From positions 1 to 63,764 of the forward strand of contig VBEF01000018.1 of NCBI GenBank assembly GCA_005881275.1: DNA of 63,764 bases. Reading direction: 5' to 3'. A program made the position numbers and the translations under genes. The notes under the pieces are model-generated. The model was not told the DNA's origin, ran no database searches, and saw only the letters and a list, made by a program, of their open reading frames with translations. This stretch comes from Chloroflexota bacterium (GTDB lineage Bacteria; Chloroflexota; Dormibacteria; Dormibacterales; Dormibacteraceae). Of this stretch, positions 56,240 to 63,764 are shown piece after piece (the first letter of the stretch is position 1; each line of letters opens with the position of its first letter).

Positions 56240-57250
56240 GGTCGTTGCGCGTGTCACGAGCTGCACAGGGAGGAGCACATTGCGCTGCGCGACGGAACCC
56301 GCCGTGATCATCTCGATGAGCAGTCGCATCCCCTGCGCGCCCGCCTCGTAGAACGGCACGCGGACCGTCGTCAGCGGAGGCACGGTGAACGCCGCCATGT
56401 CGATGTCGTCGCAGCCGACCACCGCGCAGTCCTGGGGAACTCGCTTCCCACCGTCCCGCAGCGCGTTCAGGACCCCGATGGCCATGTTGTCGTTCTGGGC
56501 GAAGATCGCCGTCACCTCGGGCACGCGCCGAAGAAGGTCCATGGCGGCGACGCCCGCCAGCATGAGGTCGCCGCCGCCTTCCGCCACGAGCCGCTCATCC
56601 AACCGCAGCCTGGCTTCTGCGAGCGCCCGCCGGTAGCCGCGGAGCCTGTCCTCCGTAACCCGACGCGCACGGATCCCGATGACCATTGCGATCGCCTTGT
56701 GTCCCCTGGCCACAAGGTGCTTCGTCGCCAGGAGTCCGGCCAGCTCTTGATCCGAGCCCACGGTGGCGATTCCTCCCCCAGGGACGGGATAGAGGCTCAC
56801 GACGGGCAGGGATTTGTCGAGGACGTGCGCGAGCGCGTGGTCGTCCTCCATCTGCGGCGCGGCCAGAAGGATGCCGTCGACCCGTCTCTCCATCAGGGCC
56901 GGGAGCGCGTACTCGGTGCCAGAGCCCTGTGGCTCGATACCGGCGATGAGGACGCCGTAACCCTGGCGCCGTGCCTCCTGCTCGGCGCCCAGGTTGAACC
57001 GGCTCAGGTTGGGGTCGCTGAAGTCACCGGCGACGAGCCCGACCGTCCGCGTCCTCTGCATCACCAGGCTGCGCGCCTGGAGGTTCGGCACGTAGCCGAG
57101 ATCGCTGGCGACCTGCAGGATTCTTGCCCGGGTCACCTCGGAGACGGTGCCGCCGCCGTTCAGGACCTTGCTCGTGGTCTGAAAGCTGACGCCGACCTGA
57201 GCGGCCACATCCTTGACCGAGACGCGCCTCGCCGGTTTGCTCAGCGTCAC
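56237..57250 (-). CDS. LacI-family transcriptional regulator 1
   Basis: A 337-residue regulator from GTG 57250. DNA-binding domain: RRVSVKDVAAQVGVSFQTTS then KVLNGGG (note the LNGGG hinge entry), followed by a periplasmic-binding-protein-like domain (TRTVGLVAGDFSDPNLSRFN, MERRVDGILLAAPQ, AIFAQNDNMAIGVLNALRDG). The TTG at 57274 is rejected because CATAAT at 57260-57265 (minus strand) would then lie inside the gene; with the GTG the message is nearly leaderless. It very likely binds the palindromes at 57275 and 48612, controlling itself, GH2, the importer operon and GH1. Confidence 0.9.
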   Translation of the reverse strand: MTLSKPARRVSVKDVAAQVGVSFQTTSKVLNGGGTVSEVTRARILQVASDLGYVPNLQARSLVMQRTRTVGLVAGDFSDPNLSRFNLGAEQEARRQGYGVLIAGIEPQGSGTEYALPALMERRVDGILLAAPQMEDDHALAHVLDKSLPVVSLYPVPGGGIATVGSDQELAGLLATKHLVARGHKAIAMVIGIRARRVTEDRLRGYRRALAEARLRLDERLVAEGGGDLMLAGVAAMDLLRRVPEVTAIFAQNDNMAIGVLNALRDGGKRVPQDCAVVGCDDIDMAAFTVPPLTTVRVPFYEAGAQGMRLLIEMITAGSVAQRNVLLPVQLVTRATT

Positions 57251-57259
57251 GTCGCGGTT

Positions 57260-57286
57260 ATTATGCGCGAGCAAGCGAACGTTCGC
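57260..57286 (-). promoter_or_regulatory. -10 element and palindromic operator of LacI regulator 1
   Basis: Minus-strand CATAAT at 57265-57260 lies 9 bases before the GTG. GCGAACGTTCGC at 57275-57286 is a perfect 12-bp palindrome, upstream of that -10, in the position of a repressor site. Read on the minus strand with flanks it is CTAGGCGAACGTTCGC, sharing 15 bases with the site at 48612. It also precedes the GH2 gene on the other strand. Confidence 0.7.
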
Positions 57287-57311
57287 CTAGTAAGGAGGAG
57301 GGCTGGCCACG

Positions 57312-58967
57312 ATGGAGCCCAGACCGGAGTATCCCCGGCCTCGATTGACGCGGCCGAACTGGATCAACCTGAACGGCGAGTGGGAGTTTGGCGCGGGGGA
57401 GCGTCCGGTTTTCGATCGCCGCATCGTCGTTCCGTTCTGCCCGCAGTCTGAGCTTTCAGGGATCGGCGAGGCGCCGGGCGACACTGTTTGGTACCGGCGC
57501 CGGTTCGATGCGCCGCCGGGTGAGCGCCTGATCCTGCATTGCGGGGCGGTCGACTATCGCGCCACGGTTTGGCTGAATGACGTCGAGGTCGCGCGTCACG
57601 AGGGCGGGCACACGCCGTTCAGCGCCGACGTCACCGCCAGCCTTCGAGGCCGCGACAACGTTCTCGTCGTGCGCGCCGAGGACCCGCTGACGGACAAGAC
57701 CATCCCCCGCGGCAAGCAGTTCTGGGGCGAACAACCTGAAGGGATCTTCTACACGCCGACGACGGGCATCTGGCAGACGGTATGGCTCGAGCCGCTGCCG
57801 GCGCGACATATCCGCGGGCTGCGCCTCATCCCGAACCTCGAGGCCGGGACCGTCGACTTCGAGCTCCACGGCGAAGGCGAGGCCGACGTGGTCATCAGGC
57901 TCGACGGCGACGATGTCGGTCGCGCGGCGGCCGTGGCCGGACGAGGTCGCATCGAGCTGGACACGGTCGCGCCCTGGCACCCTGACTCACCGACGCTTTA
58001 CGAGGTCGAAGCGACGCTGCTCGACGGAAACGGCAGCGGCAGGGTCCTCGACCGGGTGCTCACCTATTTCGGGTTGCGCAGCGTGGGCACGCATAACGGC
58101 CGCGTCTGGTTGAACGGCGAACCGTTCGTGGAGCGTCTGGTGCTCGACCAGGGCTACTTTCCGGGCGGCCTGCTGACGGCGCCCAGCGACCAGGCGCTGC
58201 GGGTTGACATCGAGGCGGCCAAGGGGCTCGGCTTCAATGGCGCCCGGAAGCACCAGAAGGTCGAAGACCCGAGGTGGCTCTACTGGGCGGATCGGCTTGG
58301 GTTTCTGGTCTGGGATGAGATGCCGAGCTTTCAGGAACGCACCGCCGAGGCCGAACGAAGGTTGGCGGCGGAGTGGGCCGACGTGGTCCGCCGCGATCGA
58401 GATCATCCGTCGGTCGTCGCCTGGGTGCCCGCCAACGAGAGCTTTGGTCTCGAACACGTAGAAGCCTCGGTCCGGTCGAGCTTTCTCGTCCGGCTGTACA
58501 ACCTGACCCACGAGCTCGACCCCACGAGGCCCGTGGTTTCCAACGACGGATGGGAGCACGCCATCACGGATCTCTGCGACCTGCACGACTACTCGGGACC
58601 GGCCGACTTCGCGAGTCGCTACCGGAGTCTCGATGGGGCTCTCGGCGACAGTTCCAACGGCCATGCGCCCTACGACCCGGGCTATGCGTATCGGGGCGAG
58701 CCGCTGCTGATCACCGAGTTCGGCGGACTGAAGCTATCCGGTTCGGACGGATGGGGCTACGCCCAGGTGGGCGGCGGCGCCGAGTTTCTGGACGTCTACC
58801 GCGGGCTCGTCGAGGGCCTCATGCAGCCAGGGCCGGTCGTCGGCTTCTGCTACACGCAGCTGACCGATGTCGAGCAGGAGCAAAACGGGCTCTTGACCTT
58901 CGCCCGGGAACCCAAGATCGACCCCGCCCTCGTTAAGCCAATCACGCAGACGGCCAAGCGCGGTTAA
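57312..58967 (+). CDS. Family 2 glycoside hydrolase (beta-galactosidase/glucuronidase type)
   Basis: A 551-residue GH2 enzyme with the jelly-roll sugar-binding domain (PRLTRPNWINLNGEWEFGA, YRRRFDAPPGERLILHCGAV), the immunoglobulin-like domain and the TIM barrel. Acid/base E376 lies in WVPANESFG and the nucleophile E469 in LLITEFGG. The missing long C-terminal domain of LacZ suggests a beta-galactosidase-, mannosidase- or glucuronidase-like enzyme of the shorter class. No signal peptide. ATG 57312 behind AAGGAGGAGG. Divergent from the LacI gene across the operator. Confidence 0.9.
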   Translation: MEPRPEYPRPRLTRPNWINLNGEWEFGAGERPVFDRRIVVPFCPQSELSGIGEAPGDTVWYRRRFDAPPGERLILHCGAVDYRATVWLNDVEVARHEGGHTPFSADVTASLRGRDNVLVVRAEDPLTDKTIPRGKQFWGEQPEGIFYTPTTGIWQTVWLEPLPARHIRGLRLIPNLEAGTVDFELHGEGEADVVIRLDGDDVGRAAAVAGRGRIELDTVAPWHPDSPTLYEVEATLLDGNGSGRVLDRVLTYFGLRSVGTHNGRVWLNGEPFVERLVLDQGYFPGGLLTAPSDQALRVDIEAAKGLGFNGARKHQKVEDPRWLYWADRLGFLVWDEMPSFQERTAEAERRLAAEWADVVRRDRDHPSVVAWVPANESFGLEHVEASVRSSFLVRLYNLTHELDPTRPVVSNDGWEHAITDLCDLHDYSGPADFASRYRSLDGALGDSSNGHAPYDPGYAYRGEPLLITEFGGLKLSGSDGWGYAQVGGGAEFLDVYRGLVEGLMQPGPVVGFCYTQLTDVEQEQNGLLTFAREPKIDPALVKPITQTAKRG

Positions 58968-59011
58968 GAGTGGTATAGTCCGCGCGCACTAACGCTTGGG
59001 AGGGCAGCCTG

Positions 59012-59221
59012 GTGAAACCAAGTAAGCCGTCCAAGGTCGGTGACGGCGCGAACGGAAACCCATCGCAGAGCATCGACAGCTGGCTCGCCAGGCTCCTCGT
59101 CGGAGAGCTGCGGGTCAGGCTCGATCCGCTCACTGGTGAGATACTGGCGGCTGACGGCGGCACACCATCGCCTGGCGGGGAAGAGGTGCCTCCTCCGGCG
59201 CCGACAAAAAATCCTTCTTGA
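59012..59221 (+). CDS. Small protein of unknown function
   Basis: A 69-residue protein, GTG 59012 with GGGAGGG 6 bases upstream and TATAGT at 58974-58979 as a possible -10. Sequence: a Lys/Asn-rich head, a short amphipathic helix (DSWLARLLVGELRVRLDPLT) and a Pro/Gly-rich tail. No family recognised. Its end overlaps the -35 element of the next promoter. Confidence 0.5.
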   Translation: MKPSKPSKVGDGANGNPSQSIDSWLARLLVGELRVRLDPLTGEILAADGGTPSPGGEEVPPPAPTKNPS

Positions 59222-59277
59222 CAGCTTGTCCGGTAGGCCATAGGATCGCCTGTAAACCGTTTTAGTAAATCGGTTTA
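59218..59277 (+). promoter_or_regulatory. Promoter and palindromic operator of LacI regulator 2
   Basis: TTGACA (59218-59223), exactly 17 bases, TAGGAT (59241-59246), then a 25-base palindrome (59253-59277) with arms TAAACCG and CGGTTTA and inner TTTA-G-TAAA, mismatched only at one symmetric pair besides the centre. It overlaps the predicted start of transcription, the position of a repressor site, and precedes a LacI-family gene by 43 bases. Confidence 0.8.
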
Positions 59278-59320
59278 TCGCCTGGGGAGGCGGCTTTTAT
59301 GAGATCTGGAGCCTGGTTGG

Positions 59321-60361
59321 GTGTCCCGGGTCACCATCGCTGAGGTGGCGAGCGCGGCCGGCGTCTCCAAAACCGCCGTGTCCTTCGCTTTCAACAGCCC
59401 CGAGCGGTTGGGTCAGGCCACCCTCGAACGCGTCCTGGGGGTAGCCCAGGATCTTGGCTACACGCCGCATCCGGCCGCTCGAGCGCTGTCGATGCGCCGG
59501 AGCGGGACGATCGGAGTCCTGATCCCGCAGCGGCTGTCCACCGTCTTTGCCAACCCGTTCCTGGGCGAGCTCATCCAGGGCCTGGGCGAGCTCTGTGAAG
59601 AGCACGACCTGACACTGCTTCTGGTGCCGCCCTTGAACGGGTCTCTCGAAGGCGCCATCCGCCAGGCGTCCGTCGACGGCTTCATCAGCCTTGGGCTCAG
59701 CCCTGATGACAGCGCGCTTGCAGTCCTGGACCGGATCGGCATCCCGACGGTGCTGATCGACTCCGAGGGTTCGCCTGCCCATCCGGCCGTCAATGTGGAC
59801 GACGCAGGCGGAGCCAGGGCGGCGGCCGGCCACCTGCTGGAGCTCGGCCACCGGCAGCTGGCCATCCTGGTTCTGCCACCCGCGCGTTCGCAGGTGCACA
59901 GCACGCCCACGGCCGTCAGGCGCCTGGCCGGCTACCGGGCGGCGATCACGGAGGCCGGTGTGCCCGCGCCGCACTCGGTCATTGCAGGCATCTCAGTCGC
60001 CGCCGGAGCACGCGCCTTTGACTCGCTGCCCAAAGGAAAGCACCGGCCGACAGGCGTCCTGGCGATGAGCGATATGGCCGCAATAGGCGTGGTCACGGCG
60101 GCACAGGCCAGCGGGCTCCTGGTGCCGGACGATCTTTCGGTGGTGGGGTTCGATGACGTGCCCGCCTCCGCGTGGACCAATCCGCCCCTCACGACGGTGC
60201 GCCAGCCGATCGTCGAGAAGGGCCGCATGGCCGCGCGCCTGTTGATTCAGAGCATGAAAGGCAAGTCGGTGGAGTCGCCGGCGCCTCTCAGCACGAGACT
60301 TATCGTTCGGAGCTCGACCGCACCCGTCAGAAATTTGGATTTGCGAATTAATGGGAGGTAA
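59321..60361 (+). CDS. LacI-family transcriptional regulator 2
   Basis: A 346-residue regulator. Helix-turn-helix VTIAEVASAAGVSKTAVSFA then FNSPERLGQATLERVLGVAQ, followed by the effector domain (SGTIGVLIPQRLSTVFANPF, QASVDGFISLGL, AMSDMAAIGVVTAAQASGLL, DLSVVGFDDVPASAWTNPPL). GTG 59321. It most likely controls itself and the following ATPase gene through the palindrome at 59253. Only distantly related in sequence to LacI regulator 1. Confidence 0.92.
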   Translation: MSRVTIAEVASAAGVSKTAVSFAFNSPERLGQATLERVLGVAQDLGYTPHPAARALSMRRSGTIGVLIPQRLSTVFANPFLGELIQGLGELCEEHDLTLLLVPPLNGSLEGAIRQASVDGFISLGLSPDDSALAVLDRIGIPTVLIDSEGSPAHPAVNVDDAGGARAAAGHLLELGHRQLAILVLPPARSQVHSTPTAVRRLAGYRAAITEAGVPAPHSVIAGISVAAGARAFDSLPKGKHRPTGVLAMSDMAAIGVVTAAQASGLLVPDDLSVVGFDDVPASAWTNPPLTTVRQPIVEKGRMAARLLIQSMKGKSVESPAPLSTRLIVRSSTAPVRNLDLRINGR

Positions 60362-60385
60362 ATAGAATTGTTCATTAAGGGGCAG

Positions 60386-60404
60386 GGATGCTCGTACAGC
60401 ATCC
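60386..60404 (+). terminator. Hairpin between LacI 2 and the ABC ATPase gene
   Basis: GGATGCT and AGCATCC pair perfectly around CGTAC. No T-run follows. It could reduce read-through from lacI into the ATPase gene or protect the ATPase mRNA 5' end. Confidence 0.45.
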
Positions 60405-60435
60405 TGGTGGACTCTGTTGAAGGGATAGGTAAAAG

Positions 60436-61494
60436 ATGGCATCTGTAACTTATGACCACGTCGTCAAGCGCTACACCGCTGACCTCACCGTCGTCAAGGA
60501 CTTCAACGTCGAGATCAAGGACAAGGAGTTCATGGTGCTCGTCGGTCCTTCGGGCTGCGGTAAGTCGACCGCGCTTCGCATGCTCGCCGGCCTCGAGGCC
60601 ATCAGCGAAGGCCGCATCATGATCGGCGAGCGCGTGGTGAACAACATTGCCGCCAAGGACCGCGACATCGCGATGGTGTTCCAGTCCTACGCGCTTTACC
60701 CGCACATGTCGGTCTACGACAACATGGCGTTCCCGCTGCAGATGCAGCACATGAAGAAGCAGGAGATCGACAAGCGCGTCCGTAACGCATCGCGCATCCT
60801 CGGTCTCGACAACTTCCTGAACCGCAAGCCGCGTGCCCTGTCCGGCGGCCAGCGGCAACGCGTGGCCCTCGGCCGCGCCATCGTGCGCAGCCCCAAGGTG
60901 TTCTTGCTCGACGAGCCACTCTCCAACCTGGACGCGAAGCTCCGCGGCCAGACCCGTGTCGAGCTGCAGAAGCTGCACCGTGACTTGCAGACCACCTTCA
61001 TCTATGTCACCCACGACCAGGTCGAGGCCATGACGATGGGCGACCGGATCGCGATCATGAACGCGGGCATCCTGCAGCAGGTCGGCACGCCGGGCGACAT
61101 TTACGACCACCCCGCCAACCTGTTCGTGGCCGGCTTCATCGGCACGCCAACCATGAACTTCGTGCCCGCCACCGTCACCAACGGTTCCGCGAAAGCTTCC
61201 GGCTTCGAGCTCAAGCTGCCCAAGGTCGTGCCTGCGCAGAAGGGCACGCTCGGGTTCCGCCCTGAGGCGGTGACCGACCGTGTGGTCGACGGGCAGCCGT
61301 CGTTCGAGATGAAAGTCGACGTCGTGGAGCGGCTGGGCTCCGACCAGTTCCTCTACGGGATGGTCGGCGGCGACCAGGTCACCGCTCGAGTCGACCCGCG
61401 TATGACAGTCGGACCGGGCGACCGTGTGAAGCTTGGGCTGGACACCCGATCCCTTCACTTCTTCGACGCGGAAAGCGAGCAAGCACTTCTCTAA
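60436..61494 (+). CDS. Sugar ABC transporter ATP-binding protein (MsmX/UgpC type)
   Basis: A 352-residue ATPase. Walker A GPSGCGKSTALRMLAG, signature LSGGQRQRVALGRAIVR, Walker B VFLLDEPLSNLDAKL, switch histidine VTHDQVEAMTMGDR, and a TOBE-like C-terminal domain. In many bacteria one MsmX-like ATPase serves several sugar permeases, and the permease operon at 48716 lacks one, so this is its likely energiser. ATG 60436 after an AAGGGATAGG ribosome-binding site. Confidence 0.94.
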   Translation: MASVTYDHVVKRYTADLTVVKDFNVEIKDKEFMVLVGPSGCGKSTALRMLAGLEAISEGRIMIGERVVNNIAAKDRDIAMVFQSYALYPHMSVYDNMAFPLQMQHMKKQEIDKRVRNASRILGLDNFLNRKPRALSGGQRQRVALGRAIVRSPKVFLLDEPLSNLDAKLRGQTRVELQKLHRDLQTTFIYVTHDQVEAMTMGDRIAIMNAGILQQVGTPGDIYDHPANLFVAGFIGTPTMNFVPATVTNGSAKASGFELKLPKVVPAQKGTLGFRPEAVTDRVVDGQPSFEMKVDVVERLGSDQFLYGMVGGDQVTARVDPRMTVGPGDRVKLGLDTRSLHFFDAESEQALL

Positions 61495-61523
61495 CACCCG
61501 CCGGCGCTAGGCTTTCGGTCGAT

Positions 61524-62414
61524 TTGGGCGTAGAGCGCATCCGCGCTATTCAGGACTTCGATGCTGCGCGGGCGCGGGCGTTTCGGCGTTCGCTCCGCAC
61601 GATCCTGACCGGCCGGGCCCAGCGCCTGCGGTCGATCGAGCCCGTGCTGCGCGCGGCGGGGTTCGAGGGTCGCGCGTTTGGCGGGGTGCAGGAGATCCCG
61701 GTCGACAAGATCGTCGGCTCGGTAGCCCCCGACGCCAAGGCCAGCGACTTCGACCCTGCCTTCCTTCCGCTCAACCGTCGGACGCGGGAGCGCTGGACGC
61801 GCATCTACCAGGCCATGGTGGAGGGGGATGAGCTGCCGCCGATCGACGTTTACAAGGTGGACGGCAACTACTACGTGATCGACGGCCACCACCGCGTCTC
61901 GGTGGCTCGAAACTTGGATCGCCCGACGATCAATGCGCGGGTGATCAACGTCCGGACGCGCGCTCCCCTCGCCCCCGACGTGGACGCCGAGGCACTTCTG
62001 AAAGCGGCCGAGTACGCGGCCTTCCTCGACATCACGCAGCTGCACCGCACACGTCCTGAGGCTCGGCTCGAATGCAGCCGGCTCGGTCGGTACGACGAGA
62101 TCATGCAGCACATCATCGGCCACCGCTATTTCCTGTCCCTCGAGCAGAAGCGTGACGTGCCGCTGCAGGAGGCGGCGGCCAGCTGGTACGACCATGTCTA
62201 CCATCCCATCGCGGAGGCGATCCGCAAGCACCACGTCCTGGAGAAGCTCCCGGGTTGGACCGAAACGGACCTTTACGTCGAGATCACGCGGCGCTGGCTG
62301 GCCCTGAGCAAGGAGGGCGAGCCGTCAGGTCCCGACCCCGCGATCGCGGCGCTGCTCGCGGAAAACGCCAAGAGCTGGTGGCGCCGCCGGCGCAAGATCC
62401 AGCTCCTCGGATGA
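61524..62414 (+). CDS. ParB-like/DUF4032-type protein
   Basis: A 296-residue protein. GVQEIPVDKIVGSVAPDAKA and VIDGHHRVSVARNLDRPTIN (the DGHHR motif) match ParB/Srx-like N-terminal domains; LYVEITRRWLALSKEGEPSG near the C-terminus resembles DUF4032. Such proteins in actinobacteria and Chloroflexota stand beside sugar ABC genes with unknown function; partition of chromosomes is unlikely. TTG 61524, 29 bases after the ATPase stop. Confidence 0.75.
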   Translation: MGVERIRAIQDFDAARARAFRRSLRTILTGRAQRLRSIEPVLRAAGFEGRAFGGVQEIPVDKIVGSVAPDAKASDFDPAFLPLNRRTRERWTRIYQAMVEGDELPPIDVYKVDGNYYVIDGHHRVSVARNLDRPTINARVINVRTRAPLAPDVDAEALLKAAEYAAFLDITQLHRTRPEARLECSRLGRYDEIMQHIIGHRYFLSLEQKRDVPLQEAAASWYDHVYHPIAEAIRKHHVLEKLPGWTETDLYVEITRRWLALSKEGEPSGPDPAIAALLAENAKSWWRRRRKIQLLG

Positions 62415-62986
62415 TCGGGGTCATCTTCGGCCCGCCTGGCAGCGGCAAGGGCACGCAGGCCGCGAAGATCGAGAACGCGTTCCGGCTGAAACATCTGTCA
62501 ACAGGGGACATCCTGCGTTCGGAGGTCGCCCGCGGAACGCCAATCGGCAAGGAGGCCGGCCGCATCATGGCGGCCGGCGACCTGGTACCCGATGAGCTCA
62601 TCGTCGACATCGTCCGCGGCCGCCTGCCCGAGGCGGAGGCCGGCGAGGGCGTCCTCCTGGACGGTTTCCCTCGCACCGTGGGCCAGGCGCAGGCACTGGA
62701 CAACATGCTCTCGGAGGAAGGCCACAAGGTCGACTTCGTCATCGCGCTCGACGTCCCGGAAGCGGAGCTGGTCGACCGGCTCCTGCACAGGGCGCAGGTG
62801 GAGGGCCGCGCCGACGACACCCGCGAGGCGATCGAGGAACGCATGCACGAGTACCACAAGCTCACTGAGGCGGTGCTCGACTACTACAGCCGCCACGGAG
62901 TCCCGGTGAAGCGGGTGAGCGGGGTGGGCAGGCCGGACGAGGTTTTCGAGCGCGTAAAGCGGGCCGTCAGCATATCCTCTGTGTAG
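62411..62986 (+). CDS. adk: Adenylate kinase-like protein (short, LID-reduced)
   Basis: A 191-residue nucleoside monophosphate kinase. P-loop GVIFGPPGSGKGTQAA, the NMP-binding LKHLSTGDILRSEVARGT, VLLDGFPRTVGQAQALDN, and the short lid HRAQVEGRADDTREAIEER. This is the 'short' type without the zinc-binding insertion. It balances AMP, ADP and ATP. It is away from the usual secY-adk ribosomal operon and coupled (ATGA) to the DUF4032 gene, so it may be a second adk serving the sugar-uptake region. Confidence 0.85.
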   Translation: MIGVIFGPPGSGKGTQAAKIENAFRLKHLSTGDILRSEVARGTPIGKEAGRIMAAGDLVPDELIVDIVRGRLPEAEAGEGVLLDGFPRTVGQAQALDNMLSEEGHKVDFVIALDVPEAELVDRLLHRAQVEGRADDTREAIEERMHEYHKLTEAVLDYYSRHGVPVKRVSGVGRPDEVFERVKRAVSISSV

Positions 62987-63001
62987 CTGGGGAGCGATGA
63001 G

Positions 63002-63764
63002 ATGACCGCCCGCAAAGCTCGCGAATCCGACCTGGGCCAGGCGATGCCGCCGGTTGATGCCGAGCGCCCCCGGTGGAACGGGGACGGCCATGAGGTCATC
63101 GAGATCGGGCCACAGGTCGCCGAGCCGCGTGTCTCCAGCCCATTCCCGCCGATCGCGGAGTACGCGTTTCTTTCCGACTGCGAGGTCAACTGCCTTATCG
63201 CCCCAAGCGGCCGCGTCGAGTGGATGTGCCTTCCGCGACCCGACAGTCCGAGCGTTTTCGCGGCCATGCTCGATCGGGCGGCGGGCAGCTTCCGGTTCGG
63301 GCCGAGCGGGGTGCAGGTGCCGGCCGGACGCCGCTACCTCCCCGGAACTCTGGTCCTGGAAACAACCTGGCGGACGCGCACCGGCTGGCTGATCGTCCGC
63401 GACGCGATGTGCATCGGGCCCTGGTACCACAGCCAGCGGCGCTCGGGGACCTATCGCCGGCCGCCGTCCGACAGCGAGGCCGAGCACATCCTGCTGCGCA
63501 CCGCGCGCTGCGTGGTCGGGAGCGTCGAGCTGAGCCTGGACTGCCAGCCTGTCTTCGACTACGGCCAGACGGCCGCGAAGTGGGATTACGCGGGGCAGGG
63601 TTATAACGAGGCGGTCGCGAGCGGGGGCCAGGACGAGGTCCCGGTTCGGCTCGTCACCGGCCTCCGCGTGGGTTTTGAAGGCCCCGGCGCGCACGCGACC
63701 AAGACGTTGCGCCAGGGCGAGCGCGCGTACGCGGCGCTCGTGTGGCCCCGATCGCGGCACTCGA
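63002..63764 (+). CDS. GH15-type glycoside hydrolase (trehalase/glucoamylase-like), 3' end outside window
   Basis: The frame is open from ATG 63002 to the window end (254 codons). FPPIAEYAFLSDCEVNCLIA, PSGRVEWMCLPRPDSPSVFA and AMLDRAAGSFRF match the N-terminal beta-sandwich domain that precedes the catalytic GH15 barrel in actinobacterial trehalases and glucoamylases. The catalytic residues lie beyond the window. No signal peptide. It follows adk by 15 bases and is probably cotranscribed, consistent with alpha-glucan or trehalose breakdown in this region. Confidence 0.85.
   Translation, partial: MTARKARESDLGQAMPPVDAERPRWNGDGHEVIEIGPQVAEPRVSSPFPPIAEYAFLSDCEVNCLIAPSGRVEWMCLPRPDSPSVFAAMLDRAAGSFRFGPSGVQVPAGRRYLPGTLVLETTWRTRTGWLIVRDAMCIGPWYHSQRRSGTYRRPPSDSEAEHILLRTARCVVGSVELSLDCQPVFDYGQTAAKWDYAGQGYNEAVASGGQDEVPVRLVTGLRVGFEGPGAHATKTLRQGERAYAALVWPRSRHS

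Noticed and set aside
1-63764. Mobile elements, prophage, CRISPR arrays or att sites.
   Set aside because: No transposase, integrase, phage gene, terminal repeat or spacer array was found anywhere in the window.

Overview
This is a GC-rich, gene-dense stretch of bacterial chromosome of about 64 kb with no rRNA, tRNA, CRISPR array, transposase or phage gene that I could find. Many starts are GTG or TTG, many genes overlap by 1-4 bases, and several convergent pairs overlap by tens of bases. GC-rich actinobacterial-like signalling proteins, Chloroflexota-like glycoside hydrolases and a soil-type gene mix fit a free-living soil member of Chloroflexota/Dormibacterota or a nearby actinobacterial lineage. 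This is inference; no marker gene settles it.

Layout. 1-3 kb: the end of an ECF sigma factor gene overlapping a STAS gene, then a drug-type MFS exporter behind a 13-bp-arm palindrome and a RibD-like reductase. 3-7 kb: two tandem membrane-anchored Ycf48-like propellers and a GHKL-ATPase/HExxH fusion. 6.8-14.6 kb: a signalling island with a Y-family polymerase under a LexA-like box, a PAS histidine kinase, CheB and CheR-PAS proteins, an orphan winged-helix regulator, a NarL-type regulator and several small helical proteins, at least two of them paralogues. 14.5-18.5 kb: housekeeping and stress genes (YjbQ, DJ-1/PfpI, principal-type sigma, Hsp20, ACT, TetR). 18.6-35.6 kb: mixed accessory metabolism and membrane proteins (second DHA2 exporter, ArsR-SRPBCC-DUF1801, Kef antiporter, MpaB-like plus AarF kinase, MHS transporter, SIS isomerase, ion channel, response regulator). 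36-63.8 kb: a carbohydrate island with two debranching-enzyme-like glucosidases, a GT4 glycosyltransferase, a multi-GAF protein fused to a glucose-6-phosphate-dehydrogenase-like domain, GH1, a sugar ABC importer, sulfatase, MFS, ThuA, Gfo/Idh oxidoreductase, two LacI regulators, GH2, the ABC ATPase, an extra adenylate kinase and the start of a GH15-type enzyme.

How it works together. In the carbohydrate island one palindrome (core CGAACGTTCG) lies upstream of the importer/GH1 pair and upstream of the lacI/GH2 pair, so the first LacI protein probably controls uptake, hydrolysis and oxidation of one glycan. The importer operon has no ATPase; the MsmX/UgpC-type ATPase 9 kb away, behind a second LacI gene with its own promoter and operator, probably serves it.

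Most notable observations: (1) a DCC-family thiol-oxidoreductase-like frame at 30667-31029 in which both cysteines of the DxxCxxC motif are TGA codons, suggesting a UxxU selenoprotein or a double-mutated pseudogene; (2) the GAF-array/dehydrogenase fusion; (3) the small helical paralogues in the signalling island, whose helical pattern may recur in the winged-helix regulator; (4) several sharply defined palindromic operators with no assigned regulator.
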